Assembly (NCBI RefSeq): GCF_008710095.1
Contig: NZ_VYKJ01000003.1
Location: 408,225-472,224 of the forward strand
Origin: Affinibrenneria salicis
GTDB taxonomy: Bacteria; Pseudomonadota; Gammaproteobacteria; Enterobacterales; Enterobacteriaceae
Reading direction: 5' to 3'
Length of the DNA stretch: 64,000 bases
The position numbers and the translations under genes are program-made. This document shows positions 56,762 through 64,000 of this stretch, piece after piece. The notes below the pieces were generated by a model. That model was not told the DNA's origin and ran no database searches. It saw nothing but the letters and a program-made list of their open reading frames with translations. The first letter of the stretch is position 1, and each line of letters begins with the position of its first letter.

Positions 56762-56889
56762 CGTCATACTTAAAGCCGGGTTAGCGCGTCAGAACGCCAC
56801 CGGATCCAGCACATTCGCTCTCCGTTACGATACCGCTTCGCGGTTGACCATACCGTCAGCCAACCGCGTCTTTTGGAGTCACCGCTGGC

Positions 56890-57183
56890 CGGGCATCGCG
56901 TCCAGCGGCAGACCGGCGTGGCTAGATCCAGTGGCCGGTTTTGCCACTCGGCAACGTGCTCCATCACGGTAGCCATGCCCTTCGATACCAGACCATCTCC
57001 GGGACACAATTGTGTTATACAGATCTTTGAATGCAGCGGCGACCTCGCGGCTGATCATGCCTCTGGCGAACATCGACAGGCTCTGGCCTGGCTACCCATT
57101 CCGGTAATACGGATCTGGTTTTTGCTCACCGGTTGCGATTCAACGGAGCCGCCGCGTTCGCGCGGAGTATGTCGCTCCATCAT
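56890..57183 (-). pseudogene. Remnant of IS256-family (mutator) transposase
   Basis: The minus strand, with frameshifts, reads PRERGGSVESQPVSKNQIRI, then LSMFARGMISREVAAAFKDL and VMEHVAEWQNRPL. This follows the order of IS256 transposases (PRDRNGSFEPQ, LYARGMTTREI, V..EWQNRPL). Only the N-terminal third is left. Confidence 0.7.
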
Positions 57184-57243
57184 GATCTTGCCCGCGACTA
57201 GTGGCATGCTGTTAAGCGAGTAAAATCGTTAACAGGGCGAACC

Positions 57244-57394
57244 ATGACGCAAGCAAAATCCGTGAAGAAAACATCCCGTAACCAATATACCCCCGGAATT
57301 TCGCCGGCAGGCGCTGGCGCCCGCCGACCGGCGTGAATATGACCTCGCTGTCGCTTTCAGTCGCGGCGCCGGGAATCAAGCCAGGCAAGTTTAG
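57244..57394 (+). pseudogene. Remnant of IS3-family OrfA
   Basis: From the ATG at 57244: MTQAKSVKKTSRNQYTP, then a frame change within a run of five C, then EFRRQALAPADRREYD. Removing one C restores the OrfA start (YTPEFRRQALALA). The rest of the element is missing. Nothing else is recognised between 57394 and the SDR gene. Confidence 0.65.
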
Positions 57395-57545
57395 GGTCAG
57401 GATGCGGAGCCTGGCTGTCCCCGTGGACGACATAGCGCGCGAGTTGACGCTGGGCTACGCCATTTATATCCCCGGTGGAGGACCGCTGAATGGTGGCGTT
57501 GCCCAGGCTAATGCCAACCAGTCATTCACCTGGCCATAGCAGAGA

Positions 57546-58355
57546 TTACATAAACCGGTCCGCGCCGCCGGAGGCTTCCACGGTGTGGCCGGTCACGAAC
57601 TGATTGCGTGCTGAAAGCAGGAACGCGGCGATAGCGGCGATATCTTCCGGTCGTCCGAAACGCCCGACCGGCGTTTTTTCCTTGCCGAGAAGGGTCATGA
57701 TTTCCTCATCGGTTTTACCTGACAGTTCCGGACGACGGGCGCGGACGTTCGGCAGCATGTTCTTCGCCCAGTTTTCCGTCGCCACCGCTCCTACGCCAAT
57801 GGCATTGACCAGAATACCCATCGGCGCCACATCCAGCGCAAGGCTGCGGGTCAAATTATTGATGGCCGCGCTCAGGGCATGGGAAACCGTCAGCGGCGGG
57901 TTGGGATACAGCCCGCCGATAGACGAGATATTCACAATACGCCCCCATCCGCGCTGCTGCATACCCGGGATCACCTCGCGGCAAAAGCGGCGCATGGCGG
58001 TGAATTTGGTTGCCGTCATTGCCTCCCAGTCTTCATCGGAGGTGGTCAGTAGGGTGCCGGTGTGGGCCCGGCCCGCGTTGTTGACCAGCAGATCAATCCC
58101 CGGGAAACGTTGGTGCGCCTGACGGACTGCCTGACGAGGAAAATCAGCATCGGTCACGTCGCCCGCCAGCGTTAGCGTGGCGATCCCATAGCGTTGCGCC
58201 AGTCTGTCGGCGGCGTCGTCCAGCCGCGATTGGGTTCTGGCCACCATCACCAGATGTGCGCCGTTTGCCGCCAGCTCTTCACAGATGCTGAAACCGATAC
58301 CGGTACTGGCGCCCGTCACCAGAGCCACTTTGTCTTTGATCTCCAAATCCATCAT
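57546..58355 (-). CDS. Short-chain dehydrogenase/reductase-like protein lacking YxxxK
   Basis: A 269-aa Rossmann-fold protein of the classical SDR size. The cofactor motif TGASTGIG (about residues 14-21), NNAG and the serine segment NISSIGG are intact. Where the catalytic Tyr and Lys should be (Y-x-x-x-K before AANNLTRSLA), the sequence is SHALSAAINNLTRSLA: both are replaced. The C-terminal PVGRFGRPEDIAAIAAFLLS is normal. The reading frame is undamaged, so this is not a frameshift. Its catalytic ability is doubtful. The upstream 290 bp separate it from the tandem array. Confidence 0.82.
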   Translation of the reverse strand: MMDLEIKDKVALVTGASTGIGFSICEELAANGAHLVMVARTQSRLDDAADRLAQRYGIATLTLAGDVTDADFPRQAVRQAHQRFPGIDLLVNNAGRAHTGTLLTTSDEDWEAMTATKFTAMRRFCREVIPGMQQRGWGRIVNISSIGGLYPNPPLTVSHALSAAINNLTRSLALDVAPMGILVNAIGVGAVATENWAKNMLPNVRARRPELSGKTDEEIMTLLGKEKTPVGRFGRPEDIAAIAAFLLSARNQFVTGHTVEASGGADRFM

Positions 58356-58646
58356 TGTCTCCTGCTGTTTACGTTACGGTCCGTGCTTGCGACAAGGTTA
58401 GGTGAGGCATCTTCACCCTCGTTAATTACTGAGGTAAGACTTGATGAAGAATACCGGTAATTGAACTAAGCGAATGGATTCATGTCAATTGCATCTAAAA
58501 CATGTCGGCAGTTTTAAAAGCCTGGTTCCAGTAAAAATTGAGACGGCGCTAGTTTCCACTATTTTCACTAATTGTCTGTATTTGGAGAATGTGGCAGATT
58601 CAAAGCATCAGGAAAATTTAAGCGAAAGGATGCTGCCATGTTTTCT

Positions 58647-58710
58647 GCCGCCGCCCCGGCAGGCCAGGGACGCGACCCGCACCAGCTTCCTGCCGCCGCG
58701 CGAACGCTAA
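58647..58710 (+). pseudogene. Tail of array copy 0
   Basis: The last ~20 codons of the array gene (PPPRQARDATRTSFLPPRER and stop) occur here without the body, followed by a normal inter-unit spacer. This shows that at least one more unit once stood on the left. Confidence 0.85.
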
Positions 58711-59266
58711 TGTTTTGGTTGTTCAAAATTAGCGTCACGGTCCGAATTTGCAACAAGGGCAGGTGAAATAGCTACCCTTGTTGCTGTTGGTCATGGCTGA
58801 AGAATGCCTGGTTATCCCGGCGTCAGCGGCAGACGTGAACGGTATTCCGGCAATTTGGATCACCAGCCGGGTATTGGCCGCATCTGTATTTGATCTGGAT
58901 AAGTTCTTGCCTGTTCTGCTCGGTGCCTGTGATACTCATGTCGAGCGGATTGCCGTGACCGAGCGAGAGGCCAGCCAGCGAGCCCAACAATTTGAGTTCA
59001 ATTCTGTATTCCTCGCGGTGCACCGCACAGAAACCCTGGCCGTGCTGCGGCTACGCGAAATCGCGGGATTGACGAATCCAGACTTCCACAACACGGGACG
59101 TCCATAATAGCACACTGAATTTGGCCACCCGGGGAGGACATGATGTTGATCGTGTTGGCCGTGGACGGCGCTCGTTTCAGTAGTGGTCAAGTGGCGGTGA
59201 CTATTAACGGATCTGACGCTGATCGGCAGGTACTGGTGAAGCAGACATTGCAAGGGTGAAGGGCGC
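58711..59266 (+). repeat. Array spacer 1 (hairpin 58750-58784, ORF 58793-59107)
   Basis: The conserved spacer opens with a 10-bp stem GCAACAAGGG/CCCTTGTTGC and a 15-nt loop. A 104-codon frame follows (MAEECLVIPASAADVNGIPA onward, with HVERIAVTEREASQRAQQ), and then a short frame ending KQTLQG 9 bp before the next gene. The frame has no clear ribosome site and is broken differently in each copy: here a one-base deletion, in spacer 2 a TAA, in spacer 3 only a TGA. It looks like a decayed gene of about 160 codons. I do not recognise its family. Confidence 0.6.
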
Positions 59267-60220
59267 ATGAGCGGAACGCGGAAAACGCCGAACAACCCGG
59301 ATTACCGGGTGCTGTTGCCGGAGTGGGAGGGTGGCGAGCCGCTGTTCGAGCTGACCGGGCAGCAACGCAAGAGCATCCTTGGGGGCAAGCCGCACCGGGT
59401 GGCGCCGGTAGATAAGCATGTGCCTGTGCATGAGCGGGCGAGTACCTGTGAATCGCTGCTGGCGGTGTACCCGGATGCAATCGGCATCGGTAGCGTGTTG
59501 GGGGCTGGACCGGAACGGGGAGATGTAGGGTTTGGGGGAGTGATGACCCTTCTGATGGCTGGAATGTGGTTTTCCTTGGGTTTTGCTGTAGGGGGCAGTG
59601 AGTGGCTCAGTTTGCTCGCAATTTTTCCTGCAGGTTTGTTATTTTTAATAGGAGCGCTCCACCTTCTTAAGAGCCGCTATTCTCTTCCAAAAGACCAACC
59701 CGTCCTGTTCAACCGCAAGACGCGGCAGGTCATCTTCTCGCAGGTCCGCTTCCACCCGTTCTGGAAGTTCTGGGTCATGCCCGGATTCGAAGCGCCGGTG
59801 ACGGTGCCGTGGGAAGCGGTACAGGCGCGCAGCTACAAGTTCGTGCAGTTCATGGGCGAGACCGTGCGCGATTCGTATCGACTGGAGCTGTGGGCATCCT
59901 CGGCGGACGAGCCGAAAATTCCCTGCGCGCGCGCGGCGATCGGCTACCTGGGCTGGTACGAGGATGAGAAGCTGTGGCGGCTGTACGAGCATATCCGCCG
60001 CTACATGGAAGAGGATGGCCCGGCGATGCAGCCGGGCGAGGCGCTGCGCAAGCCGAAAAAGGGGCGCGATTTGATCGCTTTCCCGGAGGAGGTGCTGGCG
60101 ACCCTGGGCGGCCCGGCGCTGAGCGAGGAGCAACTGGAGACGCTGGCCCATGTCCCGCCGCCGCCCCGACAAGCCAGGGACGCGACCCGCACCAGCTTCC
60201 TGCCGCCGCGCGAACGCTAA
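59267..60220 (+). CDS. Array gene copy 1: two-TM membrane protein (DUF6708-like)
   Basis: A 317-aa protein. Residues 1-90 are a soluble N-terminal part (PNNPDYRVLLPEWEGGEPLF). Two membrane helices follow at about 92-134, then a conserved cytosolic part with QPVLFNRKTRQVIF, RFHPFWKFWVMPGFEAPVTV and WYEDEKLWRLYEHIRRYMEE. It ends in a Pro/Arg-rich tail. From memory it resembles DUF6708-type proteins found near type VI secretion effectors, where such genes are often immunity genes; that link is inference. It is nearly identical to copies 2 and 3 outside the membrane hairpin. Confidence 0.8.
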   Translation: MSGTRKTPNNPDYRVLLPEWEGGEPLFELTGQQRKSILGGKPHRVAPVDKHVPVHERASTCESLLAVYPDAIGIGSVLGAGPERGDVGFGGVMTLLMAGMWFSLGFAVGGSEWLSLLAIFPAGLLFLIGALHLLKSRYSLPKDQPVLFNRKTRQVIFSQVRFHPFWKFWVMPGFEAPVTVPWEAVQARSYKFVQFMGETVRDSYRLELWASSADEPKIPCARAAIGYLGWYEDEKLWRLYEHIRRYMEEDGPAMQPGEALRKPKKGRDLIAFPEEVLATLGGPALSEEQLETLAHVPPPPRQARDATRTSFLPPRER

Positions 60221-60777
60221 TGTTTTGGTTGTTCAAAATTAGCGTCACGGTCCGAATTTGCAACAAGGGCAGGTGAAATAGCTACCCTTGTTGCGGTTAG
60301 TCATGGCTGAAGAATGCCCGGTTATCCCGGCGTCAGCGGCAGACGTGAGCGGTATTCCGGCAATTTGGATCACCAGCCGGGTATTGGCCGCATCTGTATT
60401 TGATCTGGATAAGTTCTTGCCTGTTCTGCTCGGTGCCTGTGATACTCATATCGAGCGGATTGCCGTGACCGAGCGCGAGGCCAGCCAGCGAGCCTAACAA
60501 TTTGAGTTCAATTCTGTATTCCTCGCGGTGCCCCCCACAGAAATCCTGGCTGTGCTGCGGCTACGCGAAATCGCGGGATTGACGAATCCAGACTTCCACA
60601 ACACGGGACGTCCATATATAGCACACTGAATTTGGCCACCCGGGGAGAACATGGTGTTGAACGCGTTGGCCGTGGACGGCGCTCGTTTCAGTCGTGGTCA
60701 AGTGGCGGTGACCATTAGCGAAGCTGACGCTGATCGGCAGGTTCTGGTGCAGCAGACATTACAAGGGTGAAGGGCGC
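60221..60777 (+). repeat. Array spacer 2 (hairpin 60260-60294, broken ORF)
   Basis: Nearly identical to spacer 1. The internal frame starting at 60303 is cut by a TAA at 60495-60497 (CAA-type context changed), leaving 64 codons. The hairpin stem is intact. Confidence 0.65.
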
Positions 60778-61734
60778 ATGAGCGGAACGCGGGAAACGCC
60801 GAACAACCCGGATTACCGGGTGCTGTTGCCGGAGTGGGAGGGCGGCGAGCCGCTGTTCGAGCTGACCGGGCAGCAACGCAAGAGCATCCTTGGGGGCAAG
60901 CCGCACCGGGTGGCGCCGGTAGATAAGCATGTGCCTGTGCATGAGCGGGCGAGTACCTGTGAATCGCTGCTGGCGGTGTACCCGGATGCAATCGGCATCG
61001 GTAGCGTGCTGGGGGCGGGGCCAGAACGGGGTAGTGTAGGGTTCGGGGGGTGGATAACCCTTGGTATATCTTTAGCATTTTTATGGGTGGGGATCGAAAT
61101 TGCTATTTCTGACCATATTATTGATTCAATTATTCCGATAACTGTTTTTTTGTTTTTTTCTATTGGCGCAATCTATCTTCTTAAGAGCCGCTATTCTCTT
61201 CCAAAAGACCAACCCGTCCTGTTCAACCGCAAGACGCGGCAGGTCATCTTCTCGCAGATCCGCTTCCACCCGTTCTGGAAGTTCTGGGTCATGCCCGGAT
61301 TCGAAGCGCCGGTGACGGTGCCATGGGAGGCGGTGCAGGCGCGCAGCTACAAGTTCGTGCAGTTCATGGGCGAGACCGTGCGCGATTCGTACCGGCTGGA
61401 GCTGTGGGCATCCTCGGCGGACGACCCGAAGATCCCCTGCGCGCGTGCGGCGATCGGCTACCTGGGCTGGTACGAGGACGAGAAGCTGTGGCGGCTGTAC
61501 GAGCATATCCGCCGCTACATGGAAGAGGATGGCCCGGCGATCCAGCCGGGCGAGGCGCTGCGCAAGCCGAAAAAGGGGCGCGATTTGATCGCTTTCCCGG
61601 AGGAGGTGCTGGCGACCCTGGGCGGCCCGGCGCTGAGCGAGGAGCAACTGGAGACGCTGGCCCATGTCCCGCCGCCGCTCCGGCAGGTCAGGGAGGCGAC
61701 CCGCACCAGCTTCCTGCCGCCCCGCGAACGCTAA
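60778..61734 (+). CDS. Array gene copy 2: two-TM membrane protein (DUF6708-like)
   Basis: A 318-aa paralogue of copy 1, 1511 bp further on. Residues 1-90 and 136-318 are almost the same as copy 1. Residues 92-135 are quite different (WITLGISLAFLWVGIEIA, then IIPITVFLFFSIGAIYLL) yet still form two membrane helices. This segment (61051-61180) is strikingly AT-rich compared with the GC-rich rest of the gene, as if it had been exchanged as a cassette or diverged under selection. Confidence 0.8.
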   Translation: MSGTRETPNNPDYRVLLPEWEGGEPLFELTGQQRKSILGGKPHRVAPVDKHVPVHERASTCESLLAVYPDAIGIGSVLGAGPERGSVGFGGWITLGISLAFLWVGIEIAISDHIIDSIIPITVFLFFSIGAIYLLKSRYSLPKDQPVLFNRKTRQVIFSQIRFHPFWKFWVMPGFEAPVTVPWEAVQARSYKFVQFMGETVRDSYRLELWASSADDPKIPCARAAIGYLGWYEDEKLWRLYEHIRRYMEEDGPAIQPGEALRKPKKGRDLIAFPEEVLATLGGPALSEEQLETLAHVPPPLRQVREATRTSFLPPRER

Positions 61735-62291
61735 TTTTGGGGTCGTTCAAAATTAGCGTCACGGTCCGAATTTGCAACAAGGGCAGGTGAAATAGCTACC
61801 CTTGTTGCTGTTGGTCATGGCTGAAGAATGTCTGGTTATCCCGGCGTCAGCGGCAGACATGGGCGGTATTCCGGCAATTTGGATCACCAGCCAGGTATTG
61901 GCCGCATCTGTATTTGATCTGGATAAGTTCTTGCCTGTTCTGCTCGGTGCCTGTGATACTCATATCGAGCGGATTGCCGTGACCGAGCGCGAGGCCAGCC
62001 AGCGAGCCCAACAATTTGAGTTCAATTCTGTATTCCTCGCGGTGCACCCCACAGAAATCCTGGCTGTGCTGCGGCTACGCGAAATCGCGGGATTGACGAA
62101 TCCAGACTTCCACAACACGGGACGTCCATATATAGCACACTGAATTTGGCCACCCGGGGAGAACATGGTGTTGAACGCGTTGGCCGTGGACGGCGCTCGT
62201 TTCAGTCGTGGTCAAGTGGCGGTGACCATTAGCGAAGCTGACGCTGATCGGCAGGTTCTGGTGCAGCAGACATTACAAGGGTGAAGGGCGC
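61735..62291 (+). repeat. Array spacer 3 (hairpin 61774-61808, ORF 61817-62143)
   Basis: The best preserved spacer frame: 108 codons from 61817 to a TGA, after which the same frame stays open through MVLNALAVDGARFSRGQVAV to the stop just before copy 3. One nonsense change therefore separates two parts of a ~160-codon frame. The hairpin is intact. Confidence 0.6.
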
Positions 62292-63245
62292 ATGAGCGGA
62301 ACGCGGGAAACGCCGAACAACCCGGATTACCGGGTGCTGTTGCCGGAGTGGGAGGGCGGCGAGCCGCTGTTCGAGCTGACCGGGCAGCAGCGCAAGAGCG
62401 TCCTTGGGGGGAAGCCGCACCGGGTTGCGCCCGTGGACAAGAGTATGCCGGTACACGAGCAGGCGAGTACCTGTGAATCGCTGCTGGCGGTGTACCCGGA
62501 TGCAATCGGCATCGGGTGCGTGCTGGGAGCCGGGCAGGAACGGGGGAGCGTGGGATTCGGTGGATGGGTTACGTTGCTTTTTTCGTTAGGTTCACTATGG
62601 TTTGGTTTTTTATTTGACAGCGGCATGTGGGTGGCCTGGATATTATTTTTCGCTATCGGATTATTTTTTTTTATTGGGGCTGTTCACCTCCTCAAGGGCC
62701 GTTACTGTCTTCCAAAAGACCAACCTGTCCTGTTCAACCGCAAGACGCGGCAGGTCATCTTCTCGCAGATCCGTTTCCACCCGTTCTGGAAGTTCTGGGT
62801 CATGCCCGGATTCGAAGCGCCGGTGACGGTGCCGTGGGAGGCGGTGCAGGTCCGCAGCTACAAGTTCGTGCAGTTCATGGGCGAGACCGTGCGCGATTCG
62901 TATCGGCTGGAACTGTGGGCGTCCTTGGCGGACGAGCCGAAGATCCCCTGCGCGCGTGCGGCGATCGGCTACCTGGGCTGGTACGAGGATGAGAAGCTGT
63001 GGCGGCTGTACGAGCATATCCGCCGCTACATGGAAGAGGATGGTCCGGCGATCCAGCCGGGGGAAGCGTTGCGCAAGCCGAAGAAGGGGCGCGACCTGGC
63101 GCCGTTCCCTGAGGAGGTGCTGGCGACCCTGGGCGGCCCGGCGCTCAGCAAGGAGCAGGTGGAGGCGCTGGCCCATGTCCCGCCGCCGCCCCGACAAGCC
63201 AGGAACGCGACCCGCACCAGCTTCCAGCCGCCCCGCAAACGCTAA
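62292..63245 (+). CDS. Array gene copy 3: two-TM membrane protein (DUF6708-like)
   Basis: A 317-aa paralogue, 1514 bp after copy 2. The membrane hairpin (about residues 92-134; WVTLLFSLGSLWFGFLFD, then WILFFAIGLFFFIGAVHLL) again differs from both other copies while both flanks are conserved. Small differences also occur at residues 37-60. It is followed by a partial fourth spacer that ends abruptly at 63426. Confidence 0.8.
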   Translation: MSGTRETPNNPDYRVLLPEWEGGEPLFELTGQQRKSVLGGKPHRVAPVDKSMPVHEQASTCESLLAVYPDAIGIGCVLGAGQERGSVGFGGWVTLLFSLGSLWFGFLFDSGMWVAWILFFAIGLFFFIGAVHLLKGRYCLPKDQPVLFNRKTRQVIFSQIRFHPFWKFWVMPGFEAPVTVPWEAVQVRSYKFVQFMGETVRDSYRLELWASLADEPKIPCARAAIGYLGWYEDEKLWRLYEHIRRYMEEDGPAIQPGEALRKPKKGRDLAPFPEEVLATLGGPALSKEQVEALAHVPPPPRQARNATRTSFQPPRKR

Positions 63246-63426
63246 TGTTTTGGTTGTTCAAAATTAGCGTCACGGTCCGAATTTGCAACAAGGGCAGGTG
63301 AAATAGCTACCCTTGTTGCTGTTAGTCATGACTGAAGAATGTCTGGTTATCCCGGCGTCAGCGGCAGACGTGAACGGTATTCCGGCAATTTGGATCACCA
63401 GCCGGGTATTGGCCGCATCTGTATTT
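63246..63426 (+). repeat. Array spacer 4, truncated
   Basis: Same as the start of the other spacers, including the hairpin at 63285-63319, until similarity stops after 63426. The expected continuation (GATCTGGATAAG) is replaced by unrelated sequence. Confidence 0.8.
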
Positions 63427-63488
63427 CCTTTTTCCAGCAGATCAAGACGGTCTGCCCAATCCTGCATCATGACTCGCCGCTGCTCAAC
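63427..63488 (-). pseudogene. Possible integrase C-terminal remnant
   Basis: The minus strand encodes VEQRRVMMQDWADRLDLLEK, which resembles the C-terminal end of P4-type tyrosine integrases (ERR.MM..WADYLD). It is cut on the right by the IS3 element. The evidence is one short motif, so this call is tentative. Confidence 0.4.
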
Positions 63489-64000
63489 TGATCTGTCCCC
63501 GAAATTATTCCCACCTAATTACGCTGCCATTTCATAATGCACCGGCGTTTGATAACCCAGCGTTGAGTGCCTGCGACGGCGATTGTAAAATACTTCAATA
63601 TAATCAAACAGGGCGTTCATTGCCTGCTCTCTGCTGCTAAACGCTTTACCCTGCATCAGTTCCGTTTTCAGCGTGTGGCAGAAGCTTTCCATTACCGCAT
63701 TATCATAACAGCAGCCTTTCCCGCTCATTGAGCAGACTAACTCATTGTTTTTCAATATCTCACGATACCGATGGTTGGCATACTGGCTCCCCCTGTCCGA
63801 ATGCACGATGACCTTCCCCGTCGGTCTGCGCTGTTTTATTGCCATCTCTGACGCGTCAATCACCAACTGCTTCTTCAGGCGATTACTCAGACTCAGGCCG
63901 ATAATGCGTCTGGAATACAGGTCAATCACCGTCGCCAGATACAGCCAGCCTTCTCCCGTGCGGATATACGTGATATCCGAAGCCCACGCGATATTCGCCG
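63489..64000 (-). mobile_element. IS3-family insertion sequence, one end
   Basis: The sequence from about 63489, where the array and integrase debris stop, to the right edge belongs to an IS3-family element carrying OrfB on the minus strand. The terminal repeat and target duplication could not be confirmed because the other end lies outside the window. Confidence 0.75.
63519..64000 (-). CDS. IS3-family transposase OrfB (5' end beyond window)
   Basis: 160 codons of a DDE transposase that enters from the right edge. The DDE residues are visible: Asp in ASDITYI, Asp in VIHSDRGSQY and Glu in DNAVMESFCHTLKTE. The end is typical of IS3 OrfB (YIEVFYNRRRRHSTLGYQTP). The frame is undamaged within the window, so the element may be active. 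The IS end is probably near 63489, at TGATCTGTCCCC. Confidence 0.9.
   Translation of the reverse strand, partial: ANIAWASDITYIRTGEGWLYLATVIDLYSRRIIGLSLSNRLKKQLVIDASEMAIKQRRPTGKVIVHSDRGSQYANHRYREILKNNELVCSMSGKGCCYDNAVMESFCHTLKTELMQGKAFSSREQAMNALFDYIEVFYNRRRRHSTLGYQTPVHYEMAA

Noticed and set aside
59645..60172. Minus-strand frames repeated in each array unit
   Set aside because: They mirror the plus-strand array gene, which has a good start context and membrane helices; the reverse frames have neither.

Overview
The window reads as a chromosomal segment of an enterobacterium. The Ecp (Mat) fimbrial operon, kdpFABCDE, pqiABC, the hpx urate genes and ssuE are all in Enterobacterales form and gene order. 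GC is fairly high and there are many IS630, IS3 and IS256 scars. My best guess is a plant-associated Pectobacteriaceae relative (Brenneria-like); that is inference from gene content, not a search result.

Layout. 0-3.6 kb: ssuE (runs off the left edge), a decayed sulfonate-binding protein gene, and the divergent urate genes hpxO and hpxQT, which take urate to S-allantoin. 3.7-10.9 kb: a tartrate/malate block with a TtuC-like dehydrogenase, a LysR regulator, a FAH-family gene with an in-frame stop, the tartrate dehydratase pair ttdB/ttdA and an anion:cation-symporter permease. 11-24.3 kb: an envelope/efflux block with a TetR regulator, pqiCBA, a MipA-like porin, lipoproteins, an RcnB-like protein and an RND tripartite pump whose outer-membrane component is truncated. 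A shared ~18-bp palindrome-like motif lies upstream of the TetR gene, the pump operon and two lipoprotein genes, so this block looks like one local regulon. 24.7-25.7 kb: a full-length but decayed IS630 transposase. 25.9-33.8 kb: kdpFABCDE with a recognisable KdpE site and promoter. 33.8-37.8 kb: a compact RNA-repair island (HD-Pnk end-healing enzyme, ATP-type RNA ligase, RtcB ligase). 38-40.5 kb: an XRE regulator divergent from a 14-TM exporter. 40.5-45.8 kb: an M20 amidohydrolase and a peptide-type ABC importer whose binding-protein gene survives only as a 3' remnant. 46.1-52.9 kb: ecpRABCDE. 53.7-58.4 kb: an orphan LuxR-type regulator, an S41 peptidase among IS remnants, and an SDR without the catalytic Tyr/Lys. 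58.6-63.4 kb: a tandem array of three complete ~1.51-kb units (plus partial units at both ends). Each unit encodes a 317-318-aa membrane protein in which everything is nearly identical except a two-helix membrane hairpin. An integrase remnant and an IS3 element (cut by the right edge) close the array.

Most noteworthy: (1) the tandem array with its hypervariable membrane hairpin, which looks like a diversifying immunity or recognition family; (2) the RNA-repair island with two unrelated sealing enzymes and a structured intergenic stretch; (3) the shared operator-like motif across the efflux/envelope block. Several genes are broken (ssuA-like, FAH, OMF, ABC binding protein, transposases), which suggests ongoing gene decay. 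Frames and motifs were read directly from the sequence; family names rest on remembered sequence patterns, since no search could be run.
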